The translations under genes and the position numbers were made by a program. 64,000 nt of DNA from Sphagnum magellanicum (Eukaryota; Streptophyta; Sphagnopsida; Sphagnales; Sphagnaceae), in the NCBI GenBank assembly GCA_021904315.1, contig CM038919.1, positions 4,836,001-4,900,000 of the forward strand, given 5' to 3'. The number at the start of each line of letters is the position of its first letter. The first letter of the stretch is position 1. Positions 12,531-25,200 of the stretch are shown one piece after another. The notes under the pieces are model-generated. The model was not told where the DNA came from and did not search any database. It saw nothing but the letters and a program-made list of their open reading frames with translations.

Positions 12531-13333
12531 GGTGAAAGCACACTACAATGACCCCCTTTTGGGGCACTTTTGGGTCTAGTATTATAATATATACAATATA
12601 ATTGTTCCAAAAACATGGTACATTTAGTTTTGGGTATCAATTTTGGTTTTTGGGCCTTACAATAATTTTTTTTACAAAACTAATGTTATGTAGTATTATT
12701 ATTATTATTATTTTAAAAATTATTTATATTGAAGGATCCACAAATTATTTATAATATACATTGGTATAACATTGCCATAATCTTGTTTTGATTACACTAA
12801 CTTTAGGGTTTCATTAGTCATTCAAATAATCAATTTTAGTGAAATTTTAAAAATGGCCCATCTAGCTATGCTTGTCATCTTCTATGTGGATGTGATTACT
12901 TGTCAAAATTTCAATTTACCACACATTTATTGCATGTTTGTTGGAAAAAATCATTTCTTGAGATGAAAAATTTCAAATTAGTGACATGGTATCCAAACAT
13001 GGTTCATATTATGTGAATTGGCATGGGTCAATATATTTTCAACTTTCATAAAGACTAAAGATCGTTTAAATTATTTTTAGAATATATTTATGTTTTTGAG
13101 TACATAGGTACATTACATTCATTTTAACAAATATACTCCAACCTCCCACTTTATAAAATGAAATGAAATAATTTTTTAAAAATCTCTTGCCTATGTTACA
13201 TTTTAACATAATATGCAAAAATATTCTGAAAATCTTTCAAAAGTTTGAAGTGAATACATTCAAACATGCAGATCCCTAGAAAGTAGTATAATGTGACACC
13301 CCAAAGGGGGTCACTATAGTGTGTTTTCACCCA
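12531..13333. mobile_element. CACTA-like inverted-repeat element, non-autonomous, about 800 bp
   Basis: The left end, CACACTACAATGACCCCC, and the inverted right end, CACACTATAGTGACCCCC, match closely. The similarity extends outward (GGTGAAA) and inward (TTTGGGG) to about 41 bp per arm. The core starts CACTA and ends TAGTG, as in CACTA elements, but I cannot find a clean 3-bp target duplication. The interior is AT-rich and non-coding. A degraded relative lies in a GH9 intron at 44889-44965. Confidence 0.75.
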
Positions 13334-15594
13334 ACACCTTTATTTGCTTTTGATGTAGACCTTGGTAAGATCATTAAAAACTCTAATTTTTTGTTTATTG
13401 ATGAGGAAAAGAGGATGTTGATGTAAGACATGTGTTAACCAACAACACCAAAAAGGTTGAATTTGTGCTATGGTTATTTTTGTATGTGTAATTTTTGATT
13501 TGTGGTTGTTAAAAATTTAGGAAATTTGTGGATTTTGAAGAGTTTTCTATTTTACATTTGCCTATTAGTTTGGTATTAAGATTTTGCCAAAGAATGTCCA
13601 AAAATTGGTGGATTGACATCACAAGATGTTTTACCAATAGGCATTTGTTTGTTGTTAATTATCTTATACATGATGTCATTGACACTTTTATGGAAATGGA
13701 AAAATACTATTTTGTTGATTGACCTTGTGGTAAGTTTGGGCCATACCCCATGTTCTTGTGTCTTAAAAGGAAATGGAGGCTAGGTGATGATGTTTTAGTT
13801 TACCATTATGGAAGTTGGTCAAAATTAATTACAATTTATTATTAATAAGCTCACAATGGTTTTTCTTAATTTAAAAGACAAGGTTTTATTTAATAAAATT
13901 GGTAGAAGGATTAGTATAACATACATGGAAAAAACACTTATGCCACAAGAATATGGAATGGAATTGACAAGTCATAAAGGCTTTAAAATCTCTTATGGGA
14001 AGCAATGTTTTTTGTTTTGTTTCAAGTTTATTTGTTTTTTGTAATTTTTTGTTTGCTATAAATTTTTGCAAATTTCTATTTATTACAAGTCTTGTTTGCT
14101 ACATTTTTTTACAAGTTTCAATTTATTTCAAGTTTATTTTTGCTTTGCATTGGTTTTGGTTTTTGGTTGGTGTAGGTATAATCAAATTGATAAACATTTG
14201 CACATCAAAGCTTTATAATGTATTATAAGTGGTGAAATAAAAAATGGTTAGTTTCTATGTTATGATGAAACATTGAATGACAAGAGAGCTGAATTTTAAA
14301 AGGTTCAAGTGAATTGTAGTTGAAAATGTTAAGGTAAGTTGATTACTTGTGTGTTAAGGTAGTTGATTTTCTATTCATTATGCAATTGTTTCTTGTGATG
14401 GTTTTATATTGTAGGAACTTGAATGCAAAGAACAAACATTTGGTGGTCATTTTCTTACTTTTGAATGTTTTGTTTTTATTCTTGATTTTGTTGGTGGTTT
14501 GATTTCTATTGTTTAGGAGTTGTTGATGATCTGAGTTTTATTATTCTTGGAAGTATTGCGAGTTTGAATTTCACTATTTTTGGATATGTTGCTAAATAAT
14601 AGCCATTAATTCCTTCAATGTTGTTGAATTGGATGACAATGTTTTTAATGAGTTGTTTGAAATTGAACTTCCCAAGTACAAGGATTGACTGGAGTCTATA
14701 TTTGATAGTGTGTCATTGGGTGTTGTTAATTTGAACATTACTTTTGGTCATCCATTTAATAACTTGCAAAACTACCCAATTATAATCATTTTCATTGTTG
14801 ACATGGGCAAATGTGTTTCTCCTTTAGCAAATTGCCAGCTTTTTAGTGCTTCTACTTTTGGTCTTGGTTTTGCTGGTGGTTCTGCCTTTATTAGTGCTTC
14901 AACATTGGAAGATACTAAGAAAGTAGTTTGATTGATCTGCTTTTATTGGCACTTCTGTCAAAACATAGTTAGTTTTTTGTTCATGCGTGTTATGGGACTT
15001 CAATTCTAACGTTGCATCAACACCAAAGGCTACAACAATTGTGGATTTTGTGGAGACAATTGGTTGCTACATTGCATTCAAAAGATGTTAGTTCTTTTTA
15101 GATGAATTTTGAAATTTTTTAGTTTGCGGACTTAGATTTTGATAAAGTTGAGAATTTTTTTGATGGACTTGAGACTTGAGTTTTAGCTTTCATAGACTTG
15201 GGATTTACAAGTTGTAGACTTTAGAGTTCATAGATTGAGTTGTCATGATATTTTTCTTGTGTTGATTTTTCATTGGCCCTTATTTTGAGAACACCTCAGT
15301 TTTCATGCATTACCCTAGACGTCATATGAGTTTCAACTATTAACATTTTAACCAATGACTTATAGAATGCAATTTAGCACCTTAGGACTTCATGGGTCAT
15401 TTTGTGTAAGGTAAAGCCCATGGACAGATGCTTTACCAAGAGCCAAAGGTCTGTTCTGTATTTTTATAAAGCCCTAGTCTGTGAGCTTTACCTGATGTAA
15501 AGAGCATGAGAAATTTTCGTTTCACTTGTTTCCTATCATAGAGGGTGGATGTTTCAAAAAGCATAATGCCAACTTCTTCAGACATTATGTATTA
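13334..15594 (+). other. Decayed coding-like fragments, unassigned
   Basis: A frame at 13528-13722 and its continuation (GPYPMFLCLKRKWRLGDD at about 13738-13791) look protein-like, as does 14710-14931 (LGVVNLNITFGHPFNNLQ...). None belongs to a family I recognise. They probably derive from transposons. No intact gene. Confidence 0.3.
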
Positions 15595-15687
15595 GGTAGC
15601 TGGCGTGAGGAGCCAGATTATCGAAATAGTTTTGGTGCATTCATGTTGAGACTATTTTTGATAATCTAGTTCCTCTCACCGGTTACC
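15595..15687. repeat. Long imperfect hairpin (foldback)
   Basis: The left arm is 15595-15630 and the right arm 15651-15687, with a 20-base loop. The arms share GAGGA-CCAGATTATC/GAGGAACTAGATTATC, then AAATAGT, and GGTA at the outer end. Weaker complementarity continues outward to about 15553 and 15890 (GTGTTTCAAAAA). It could be a foldback transposon or a microRNA-like precursor. Confidence 0.6.
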
Positions 15688-17373
15688 AGGCATAACTGGT
15701 TTCTGGACTACATGCTTGATTTTTGAATTTTGTGTTTCTAGTCTTCTTGATGTGTTCATTTCTGGTTTGGACTAAAAACTAGAGGAGAGAAGGGAGAAAA
15801 TTATGTGTTATAAACTACCTCCTCTGAACCAATGAGGAAGAGACATGTTAGAATGCTAAGTTCAGAAACTAGTTACATTTTTTGAAACACCTGCCCTATG
15901 CAGACACAAAATTATGTATAGGGTAAGGCCCTGCTGCAGGGGAATTACTGCATGGACCTTGGGATCAGTATTCGTTCCAATCTAAATAGTCTAAACACTT
16001 TCATCAAAGAAAACAGTTCACGTAATGTAAAACCCGTTCTAATAAGGTAAAACTTTGAAAAAGTTGGATCCAATGCGATAGTCCCTCTCCCTGTGGTGGC
16101 AGGGCCCAAAAACTGTTTCCCTTCCAAAAAGATCTCATTGGCCTACAGCCTGCGCCCTAGGGATCTTACAATCTCACACCCTTTGCCCTGGGGTTCTTTT
16201 TGTAAGCCTGATTACTAAATGTAATCTGCCCTATAAATACACTAAGAGTTCTCTCCCAGGTTGTTACAATCACAGGAAGGATAAAGGATAAACCAAGTCA
16301 AGTCAAAACTTTTTCAACCACTCCAAGCACTTGAGTTTATAAATAAGGAGGATAACGGCTCCAAGTAAAAACAAGTTTTTTAGTAAACAGGTTCAATAAT
16401 GGAAGAAATGATGTTTTAATTACATGTAATAGCCTTGAAATTCAGACATCTGTTGACTAGCATTCTAGCTGTAGGAAATCGTTCTGCTAATTAGAAATTG
16501 GCGTTCAACAATCTTAGGTCCAATCAAACACAGACAAACATACATAATGACAAAACATTATCCTGTGAGGAGAAACCAACAAAATTAGAATAACAATTCA
16601 TACATTTGGTAATATGTCCAAGGCATTCTTTGGCAAGTGCTAATACCATTAACAGGGGTTCCAAAATAGTATGGTCAAAGTCTTTTGTTCAAAAACATTA
16701 CTGTAAGGAGTAATGAATGTAAGTGAAATGCTCAAAGCAAAAATAGTTATGAGTTTAGTTCTTCACATAATAATAATGCACACAAATTCAGGTTCTTTCA
16801 TCCAGAAGCTGACCTTATCTCAAACAAATTTTTTTAAGTCTCTGTTTGCAACCTTGGCATCATCTGCTGCAGCTGCCATCACCAAGTCTAGGGTCTAGAG
16901 CTGCCTTTGTCTCCATTTTGTCTGTCGCTCCACAGCACCAATGGTTAAGTCTGTGTCAAAATGTGATTGATTTTCGTGGTAGGACTCGTGACACAGATTG
17001 GCATATGCCTGTGGTTCTGCTCCAATGTCACCTGATGAACCTCAACCTGCTTAAACAACTTTTTGTTAGTAGACTTTTAAGAAAACTGTTCCTGAAGGAA
17101 AACAGACTTCCAGCTGTTGATTTTCTTCTGTACAAAGAAAACATTGCAAAAACCAACTATGAAAGAACTGACTCAAATGAGATGAAACTGTTAATCCATT
17201 GCTAACCAACTGGCAACCAAATCTAAGACTAACATGAATATTATCAACTTTACAAGAACCTGTAGTTCTGGGGCCTCAGAAGAAATACAACAGAATTTTG
17301 ATTAAACAACTCTAGCCAAATGGCAGAAATGCTGGAAACCCTGATTTGCAAGTAAACAGACAGAAAAACCTGA
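15688..17373. other. Downstream region of the LCAT pseudogene
   Basis: No gene seen. The outer part of the foldback runs to about 15890. The remainder has only short open frames such as 16846-17205, which shows no recognisable domain. Confidence 0.4.
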
Positions 17374-18862
17374 CTATCCTGAAGTTTGACCTAAGAAATT
17401 ATCACATTGATGTATGAAGCAGAAATCAGTATTTGTTGACACAATGGGGACATGGACCCTGTGCTGAGAAGGATCAGGGTGAATCTCATCCATGTCAAGT
17501 GATGACCCAACGATGGAAATAGTCTTTTCCTTATCATCCTCAATCTCAACCTCTGTGGATGTTAGAATCACAATGTCTGTGTAAGGATCACAGAATGGAT
17601 CAGGGTCTCCAGCCATCAACCAATGCTTCAGAACCCGGAAAAAGCGCTCATCCATGAGGATTCCATGATGATATCCAGGAATTCCTAGCCTTTCTTCAGC
17701 AACTAAACTGTCAGCCTACACACAAAGGAGAGCAAAGTCTCAAGAAATTTGTTCTGACTAATAATTCTCTTCGGTTGACAATATCACTGGCTTGTCCGGA
17801 TATCACTAAAATTGAATTCCAGAGCTGAGACACACATTGCGAATGGCAAACAGCAACCAAATCCTGAATATTCAGAAGGAGTGTCTCACTTACCATGGCT
17901 GACTCACATGGGACAGTCCCATCACCATCCACACAGCCAAACTCTGCCTGTGATCCATTCAATAGAAGAGAGTCAATCTAATGCATGAAAAGATGGCAGA
18001 AAAGAAGGATGGGATGTTCTTCTGGCAAAAGGGTTTGCTTAATTTGCTCATCTAGAACATAACATGGTATTACGAGATACTGTATTTAGCTGAAAAGCAT
18101 TGGCAACACTATAGGCCTAGTTTCCTTCCAGTTATACCCAGTAGACATGTGCACAGAGAAAAACATTTACCTTGGTATTTAGAATTTGGTCCAGCTTGGC
18201 CAATGGGGTTTTCTTGCTGCCATAGATGCAAAGTCATAGCAACATTGCTCATATGTTGTAAAGTTTACCCACCTTGCAAAATCATCCACTTGCAGGAGTA
18301 TAAGGTTTCCAGCAAGTTCTACTATACATTTAGAAATTGGCCACTCAATCCAAAGTACCAGGGATCTCAATACACAGGACTGAGACTATTTGGTAGGTGC
18401 TAAAGGGTGTAGGTTACCATCATTACAAGCTATCAAATGCCCACAAGGGTCCAATCAACAACTTCTGCATAGAATCATAAGATCAGAAGGAAGCCCCAAA
18501 CATCTCAAGGCACTGAAGGGAGAGGACAGCCACTAAAAAGAGGGAGACAAATGAAACCAGGCATGAAATGAGTGTCAAATGATGTGCCAAAAACATTGTA
18601 GAACTTGATGCCTTCAGGAAGCTTTGCTGTCTGGAGGATTCTTTTTGTTTCAATCGCCCAGTTTACAATGTCCACATTTAATGGCAGAGGTATTTCCATG
18701 CCATTGTAGGTGAGCTGCCACATAACACAGTGAGCACATAGATAAACTTCAACAACACCTCTGCACTCACTACTAACTTCAGCCTCAGTGTCTACTCAAA
18801 ACTCATGCTCCTTACATTTTGCAACAAAGGCCTGCAGTTGCTAACCAGCACACAAATTTGGG

Positions 18863-19098
18863 TCTCAACTGTCTATTGTCAAACAAGTTTGTCAAAGATT
18901 GCATTGCACTTATCCCAATGGATTTGTTATGCTTGTTTAAGAAAATGAGAGAATCTGAGATCTAGCTTTAGAAATTTGGGTCTTAACTGTCTTTTGTCAA
19001 ACAAGTTTGTCAAAGATTGCATTGCACTTATCCCAATGGATTTGTTGTGCTTGTTTAAGAAAATGAGAGATTCTGTGATCTAGCTTTAGAAAATTGGG
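18863..19098. repeat. 118-bp tandem duplication in LCAT pseudogene intron 7
   Basis: 18863-18980 and 18981-19098 are near-identical. Both contain GTCAAACAAGTTTGTCAAAG and CCCAATGGATTTGTT, with a handful of substitutions. The matching intron of the intact copy (about 1676-1830) has a single unit. Confidence 0.85.
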
Positions 19099-19567
19099 CT
19101 CTTAACATGAGACACTTTGTTAAGAAGAGGGTTAAGAAGCAAGAAAATACCATGTTCTCCTCAAGAGCAGCTGACATTACATTAACATAGTTATTGGGCC
19201 CATATGCTTCCATCACCACTTTCTCATTCCCATCTTTGTCAGCATGTATATGCCAAAGCCTCAGCTCTGGAGGTACACTCCAATTGAAGTGAGCCCATGC
19301 CATCAGCTCATACACTGGTGGGCACTCTATCATCTACCAATCCCATCAACAGCTGACGAGAACAAGAAAAGACTAAATTGGCATTAATATCAAGCAATCA
19401 CATAATACAACTGCACTCTACAAGCCAATTGGGGAGCAACAGACTCTTACATAATCAGGTCGTTTGAATTTGGACACAGAAGGCACTCATGAACTTTGCT
19501 TGCCACATCCACTTTTCCCAAGGGAACACAGATAACATATCTATGAGATTGCAGAGAAAACTCTTAA

Positions 19568-19945
19568 CAACAGTTTGAGGATAACACAACAACGAGTGTG
19601 GTCATAACCTTATGAGTGTTGCTCACAAAGTGTCAGACCATCACCTTCATCATGAATAGCTGAGATGATCTGCCAAATGTGGTGTACATATAAGCACACA
19701 ATAATCTGCCAAAACTTTTGGGCAAAATCATTCTACATACATCTGCATCCTGATTTCTGTTGAATCTTCATAAGCAATGGGAAGACTCAGTCATGATGTT
19801 GGGTTCACACTTGCAAATAAAAAGCCAATAGTATTCTCATTCAAGCTGTGCAACAAGCTTGTGGAGGTAATCTTCAATTCCTTTTAGTGCGTCCCTGTGC
19901 AAGCAAACATCTATGCCTAAGGCATTGAGGAGCCTAAACAGAAGC
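19568..19945 (+). repeat. Dispersed repeat family R1, copy 2 (LCAT pseudogene intron 6)
   Basis: Same family and orientation as the copy at 2296, and in the same intron of the paralogue, so it predates the gene duplication. Contains GTGGTCATAACCTTATGAG, CACAAAGTGTCAGACCATCA and TCATGATGTTGGGTT. It is longer than copy 1 and probably closer to full length. Confidence 0.75.
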
Positions 19946-21972
19946 TAGTGGTTCAGTGCACCCTGAACATGTCCTTTAAGGACAACACTGGTAACTATTT
20001 GGATGCAGAATAATGAAAACACAAGTCAAAGTAAGTGCAATCCTTGTCACACAATCATTAGGGGTGGAGCACCAAGCAATGGAGAGGATAGGTGGGGTGA
20101 GGAACAAGAGAAAATATTCTTACAAGCTGATGTACACTCCACTTGTGAACAAAAAATTCTCGTTGCCATCCCTTGAAAAACTCAAACCTTGTCAACAGGC
20201 TATCCATGATGCAGCCTGGAGCACCTGTCCATGATTGAACTCTGTTACCAAAGCAGAAGAGTAAGCATTGCAATTAGACAATGGATACTGACCTTTTCTC
20301 AGTTCCGGCTCTTTTCTCAGATCCATAACAGGAGTAGGAGAAGGATGAACCTTACTTACCTTCAAAGGGAGCAGCAACAGTTATCCATGAATGAACATAC
20401 TTCTCAAAAATCTGTCCCATGCCAAGTTAAGGAACTAAAATCAGTACTGAAAAACTCTACTTCTGAGGCCAAACCTGGGCTGGACATGGAAAATACAAAC
20501 CGAAGTGGGTGAATGCTGAAACTTGCAAGCTACAAAAGCAGAAAACTAGATGCACAACTATCCCAGAGCAATTGGACATGGAAATACTTTCAAACTGGCC
20601 AGTGATATGTAGCACTCAACAATTTGGAATGCACGGGACTGCTAACAAAGGCCATGTTTGATGCAAACTTCTTATCTTACATTCCTCTGCAGTTCTAACT
20701 CTTCAACTATCTCCTGGATTTCAAGGTGAAGGAGATCTTTACCTCATGGTGCAGGGCCACAAATGACTTGACAAGAAGCCCACCCGTGCAATGTGACAGT
20801 ATGCCCACTTTCTTGCCTCCTGATGCTTCAAATATGGTCTCCAGCTTTTTCCTCAAGCCTTCCATGTGCTCTAGGAACCTGTACCAGAGAAATCAAGAAT
20901 AATTTTCCACACAGATCACAAGTAGAATTTGAAGTTCCTCTCAAAGAGGTAAAACTGCACACCTGTTGCTTTCCTGAAAATCATAACCAACGCCAAACAA
21001 AGTTGAACCCTCCTGGTCGCTCCATCCCTTCATTCATCTGCTTGATAAGATCATGGAAATAGTACACAGAGTCCAGACGTAGAAACTGCCATGAACACAC
21101 ATAACGTAACCTTGCTCAGTAGACAAGATCAGCATTTCAACTTTCAAGGGCATCTAAGAATTGCTGAATAGAAAATGGACATTAGTTTAGATGAGGAGGA
21201 GAATAGATTATACCAAACCAGGATCCAGAATGTCACAGTTGTAAAGTCCGTATTGATCATCAGGGACCTCGATTGTGGTATTCTCATCAAGAGAGTCTCC
21301 TCTGCCTGCACACAAGAAACATCACTTGTTCTATTGATGGAAAGCCAGACTACACGGCCTACTGGTGGTACGTACAACACAACTGTAGTGTGAAGCTGAT
21401 AATTTCCTGTAAGCCGATCTCTAATCGGGACTCCCTGCCTACTTAGTCTGAGGCCACAAGAGCATCAATGGACTGGCTTATCGCATAAAATGGTAACCTG
21501 ACAGACAAGGCACTTGCAAGCATCAGCGGAGCGTGCAAATTACATAGAATTGCACAATGTCCTATTGTGAAGGAGAAAGACATCGCAAAAGGCCATAAAT
21601 ATAACTTCGTGAATTGCGGTGAATCCGAAAAATTGCACGAAGGTCGTCAGATTTTGAAAGGTGAGCATGGACTGTAATTCAGGCCGCCGAAGCAAGCACA
21701 CGGAAGAAGCATATTATAATGGCACTAAAGGATCATGGCGAAGAAAACTTGTCTAGAAGCAAATTGGACAAGCATGAACAGAATTCGAATGGAATTGCAT
21801 AGAATTCCGCACCGGTTTCGGGGTCGTACAAGGAGTAGAGCTTGGACTGAAATGCATGTTCGGGGTTGAACAAGCGCATCCAGACACGCTCCTTCGAACC
21901 GGTGTTCTGACTCACGGGATGGAGGATGGAGCCTAAGATGCCGGGCACCAAAAGCACTGGGTTCAAGTCCAT

Positions 21973-22260
21973 GTCAACAAGTTTCTCCTTCTCAATGTCT
22001 CCCCCAAAATACCCAGAGTGAACTTCACTAACAATGTTGGACTTGATCCAAGCATCTTTTGCACTTATGCACTCAAAATAATTTCATGAGACCATGCGGA
22101 ATAGTAGGTCATGTATCCAAGCATGCAAAAATCCACTTTCCATATTAACATACAAGGATACAACACATTAAAGAACGTTTTGGCATCCTCAACTTGCTTC
22201 AAACTTGATGTGCTGCACAAATGCATAATCACATCCCTCAATTCCATGTCAATAGCATGT
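21973..22260 (-). other. Foreign sequence at the 5' end of the LCAT pseudogene
   Basis: The frame of exon 1 stays open upstream to about 22085. After GGDIEKEKLVDM it no longer resembles the intact paralogue and reads ECISAKDAWIKSNIVSEV. A second minus frame, 22247-22065, is also open. This may be a transposon joined to the gene; the ECxSAKDAW string recalls copia Gag proteins, but the evidence is thin. Confidence 0.35.
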
Positions 22261-25200
22261 AGTAAATTCTATGATTCCCAGTTTTTCTTCAATCCAAGAG
22301 AGAGTGCACCATTACATTACAAACATACATGACAAATAAACATACACACCATGATAGCAAATAGAATTACAACTGGTTCAAATTTCACAAAGTGTTGCAA
22401 TGAAAAAAAAGTTGGAGAAAGGAACTTGCCAAGAGTTTAAATTAGCTTAATGGGTTGAGCTTGCATCAATATTAGGTTGAACCGGTTTAGGTTTAAGGCT
22501 TCTGTTTTTCATTTTTTAAGGTTTGCAACTTGATTTAGCATGAACAAAGTTCTAATTTTTTTGATTTGCAATCCATCATTGTGATATTTAGAGCAATACT
22601 ATATATCCAGAATATTATGACATGGTAATTTTTTAGTTCTTTTCTTACCGAAAATAGATAATTGCAGAACAACAAGTGCCAACTTGCATTAGGATTTAAT
22701 TAATCCTAAACGCTAACTTTACTTATAGAAAAGGCCATATCAAAACAAGTTATCTCAACACAACATTAAAAACACAAAATGGGCCCAATTGCATTGAAAG
22801 GAGCCACTCAAGTTACTAGATCCAAGGATTACAAGTCTTTTTGGAATCCTTTTGATGTTTCATAGCAAAAAAATTTTGAATAAGTTTTTTCTTTTTGCAA
22901 CTTATTATTAAACATGTTTAGAGTTGTCTCAATATATCACATGTTGTGTTTTAATTGTTGAATATATACATATTTTCAAAAGTGTGCAAATTTATCATTT
23001 CATTTTAGAAAAGGTCATAATTTTAAATCATACAAAAAAAATTAGCATTTTAAGGTTTAGTCTATTTTATTATAAGCTACAACTTTGTTTCATATTTCAT
23101 ATACGTTACATCCCATTTACATGTCGTAACTTTTTTTTGAAAATTTTAGATAATAAAATATATTTGAAATTTCTAAAATTTTCAAATTTCACATCTCTTA
23201 CATTGTGAATGGTTTTTAGGTGTGAGTTGTAAGTTATGTATTTAAAAAAAATATAGCATTAAAAAAAATATTTATTAACACTAAAAAAATGAGATTTTGT
23301 GATTGGTCCTTGCAATTAAATTTTAGCTGCATTCAACATTTACAACTAAAATGCCATTAATTGCGTTGGACAAATCACATGTGATCATAGTTGCAAATGA
23401 CATGATTTTTTGATGGAAAATTAAAATCAACAAAATACATTTTCATCTTTTGACTGATTGTATACATATTGTCAATTGCAACTAACATATGATTAATTTG
23501 ATCAATATTAACAACAAATGATATGTTGCCATGTGACAACTTTTTTTAATAGTTTAAAATTATTTTTATTTAATCTTGAAAATCCCATATCATCCATTTT
23601 AAATGGTTTTAGATCATTATAAATGTCACATTAAAAAGTTTGTCACATGGATTACTAATTGTGTTCATTTTTTAATGTCAATTATTTGATGACATGTGAC
23701 ACATTTTAACGTAATTTAATATTTAATAGTTATAATTATTTAATGAAATTTTTATTTCTATTTAAGTTCAATAAATTTCACATCTATATAAATAGGTAAA
23801 AATATGTAGCCCTAAGGAGGTAAATAGGTAGGCCTATGTTACTTAAATAGGTTTAAAGTGCTCCTATTTTATTTTGGGCTCAACCTTTAAGGTTAATCAT
23901 CTCTTACTAAATCATCCCTTGATTGACACTTTCATTTTGAACATCTTTAGTGCATTAATTTATATATTTTGCAATAAAATATATATATATATATATGTAT
24001 ATGAATTAAAATTTTTAAATACCAATATGACCAACCTAACCATGAACTATTCATAACTACTTCCTAATACCCTATGTTATATTATTTTAATTTACTTACT
24101 AAGTATTATAGATAATAAGACTTAATAAGTAATAATATAATAATTTTTATGAATAATAGTAATAATCAGTAATAATATTTAATATTATTATAATTATAAT
24201 TTAGAAATTTATTATTTCATTTCTTACAACTAATTATTAATTATAATAATCAATATCAATAGTACTAATAATATTCTAGCCAATAGCTAGCCCATGTTAG
24301 CTATTTTATTATTAGTCCATTTGTTATAACCATTATTTACTATAATAATCAGTATTTAAAATAATATTAATAAAAAATTTAGTAGGTATAATTATTATAG
24401 TAATTTGAAAAATTAATAATAATAAAATATAAATATAAATATAAATATAAACATTTAAACATGATACTTTTGCTTATGATTGTTTTTCAATTTTTATATG
24501 TAGCAGCAATGGTGATTTGAAAATGTAACATTAGCAATGAATGTTAGAAAATTAAAATAATATTAGTGATGAAATGTCCTCAGAAGCTATATAAAATTGT
24601 AAAAGAACACCTTCCACTTGAAAAGTTCATCAAAGATGTGGCATACTTTTATATTGAGCTTTAAAAAGAGAATTGCAATATTTTTTAGTTTGTATAATTT
24701 GGAAAATGTGGCCATTTACATTGCCTTATTACATCTCCCAAAAGATATTTGCTGTAGATCACGTAAGTGTATATAAAAGTAATGAATTGGGTTCTGTAAG
24801 CATAAATCATTTACATTGGATTATGTGTCCATTTACAGTAGTAAATAAAGCCCTTGACTCCTTTTTTAACATTACAAGGAGCTTTATAAAGCATAATATA
24901 AGCAGGAGGGTGTTCGAATTCTTCATTGCACTACTAGGAAAGTGTGGTGTAGTTCACTACGCTATTTCACTATGCAACCATAAAAGTGAATTAAGTTCAC
25001 TGTAATTTCACTACCCTTACCTTCCTTACCTTCATTGGTGAAAATGATTCACTATATGGTGTAAATGTTTACTAAGGGTGAAGTTTGTTTACTAGGTTTG
25101 TTTTTTTAACATTATTAAAATGATTATTGAAAAATCTTTAGTTAATTGGGTTCAGGGCATCAATAAATTACATAGTTAAATGTGCATATTTTATGTATAT

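Larger units (their letters stand above)
17374..21972 (-). pseudogene. LCAT4: LCAT4-like duplicate, 11 exons retained, inactivated
   Basis: Direct-repeat paralogue of the intact gene at 96-4486. Exons: 21972-21813, 21305-21214, about 21090-20962, 20878-20743, 20411-20360, 20224-20124, 19333-19151, 18714-18558, 18225-18171, 17947-17894, 17715-17374. Lesions seen directly: (a) a 4-bp tandem duplication in exon 3 (21029-21038); (b) the nucleophile motif SHSMGG has become SHCTGG, with TGC at 20790-20788; (c) exon 8 is 157 not 158 nt, from one base lost near 18570; (d) the exon 9 acceptor AG is AT (18227-18226). The 5' end of exon 1 loses similarity to the paralogue just upstream of the ATG. Most other residues remain conserved, so inactivation looks fairly recent or stepwise. 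Two frame breaks plus loss of the nucleophile argue against enzyme function. Confidence 0.92.
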
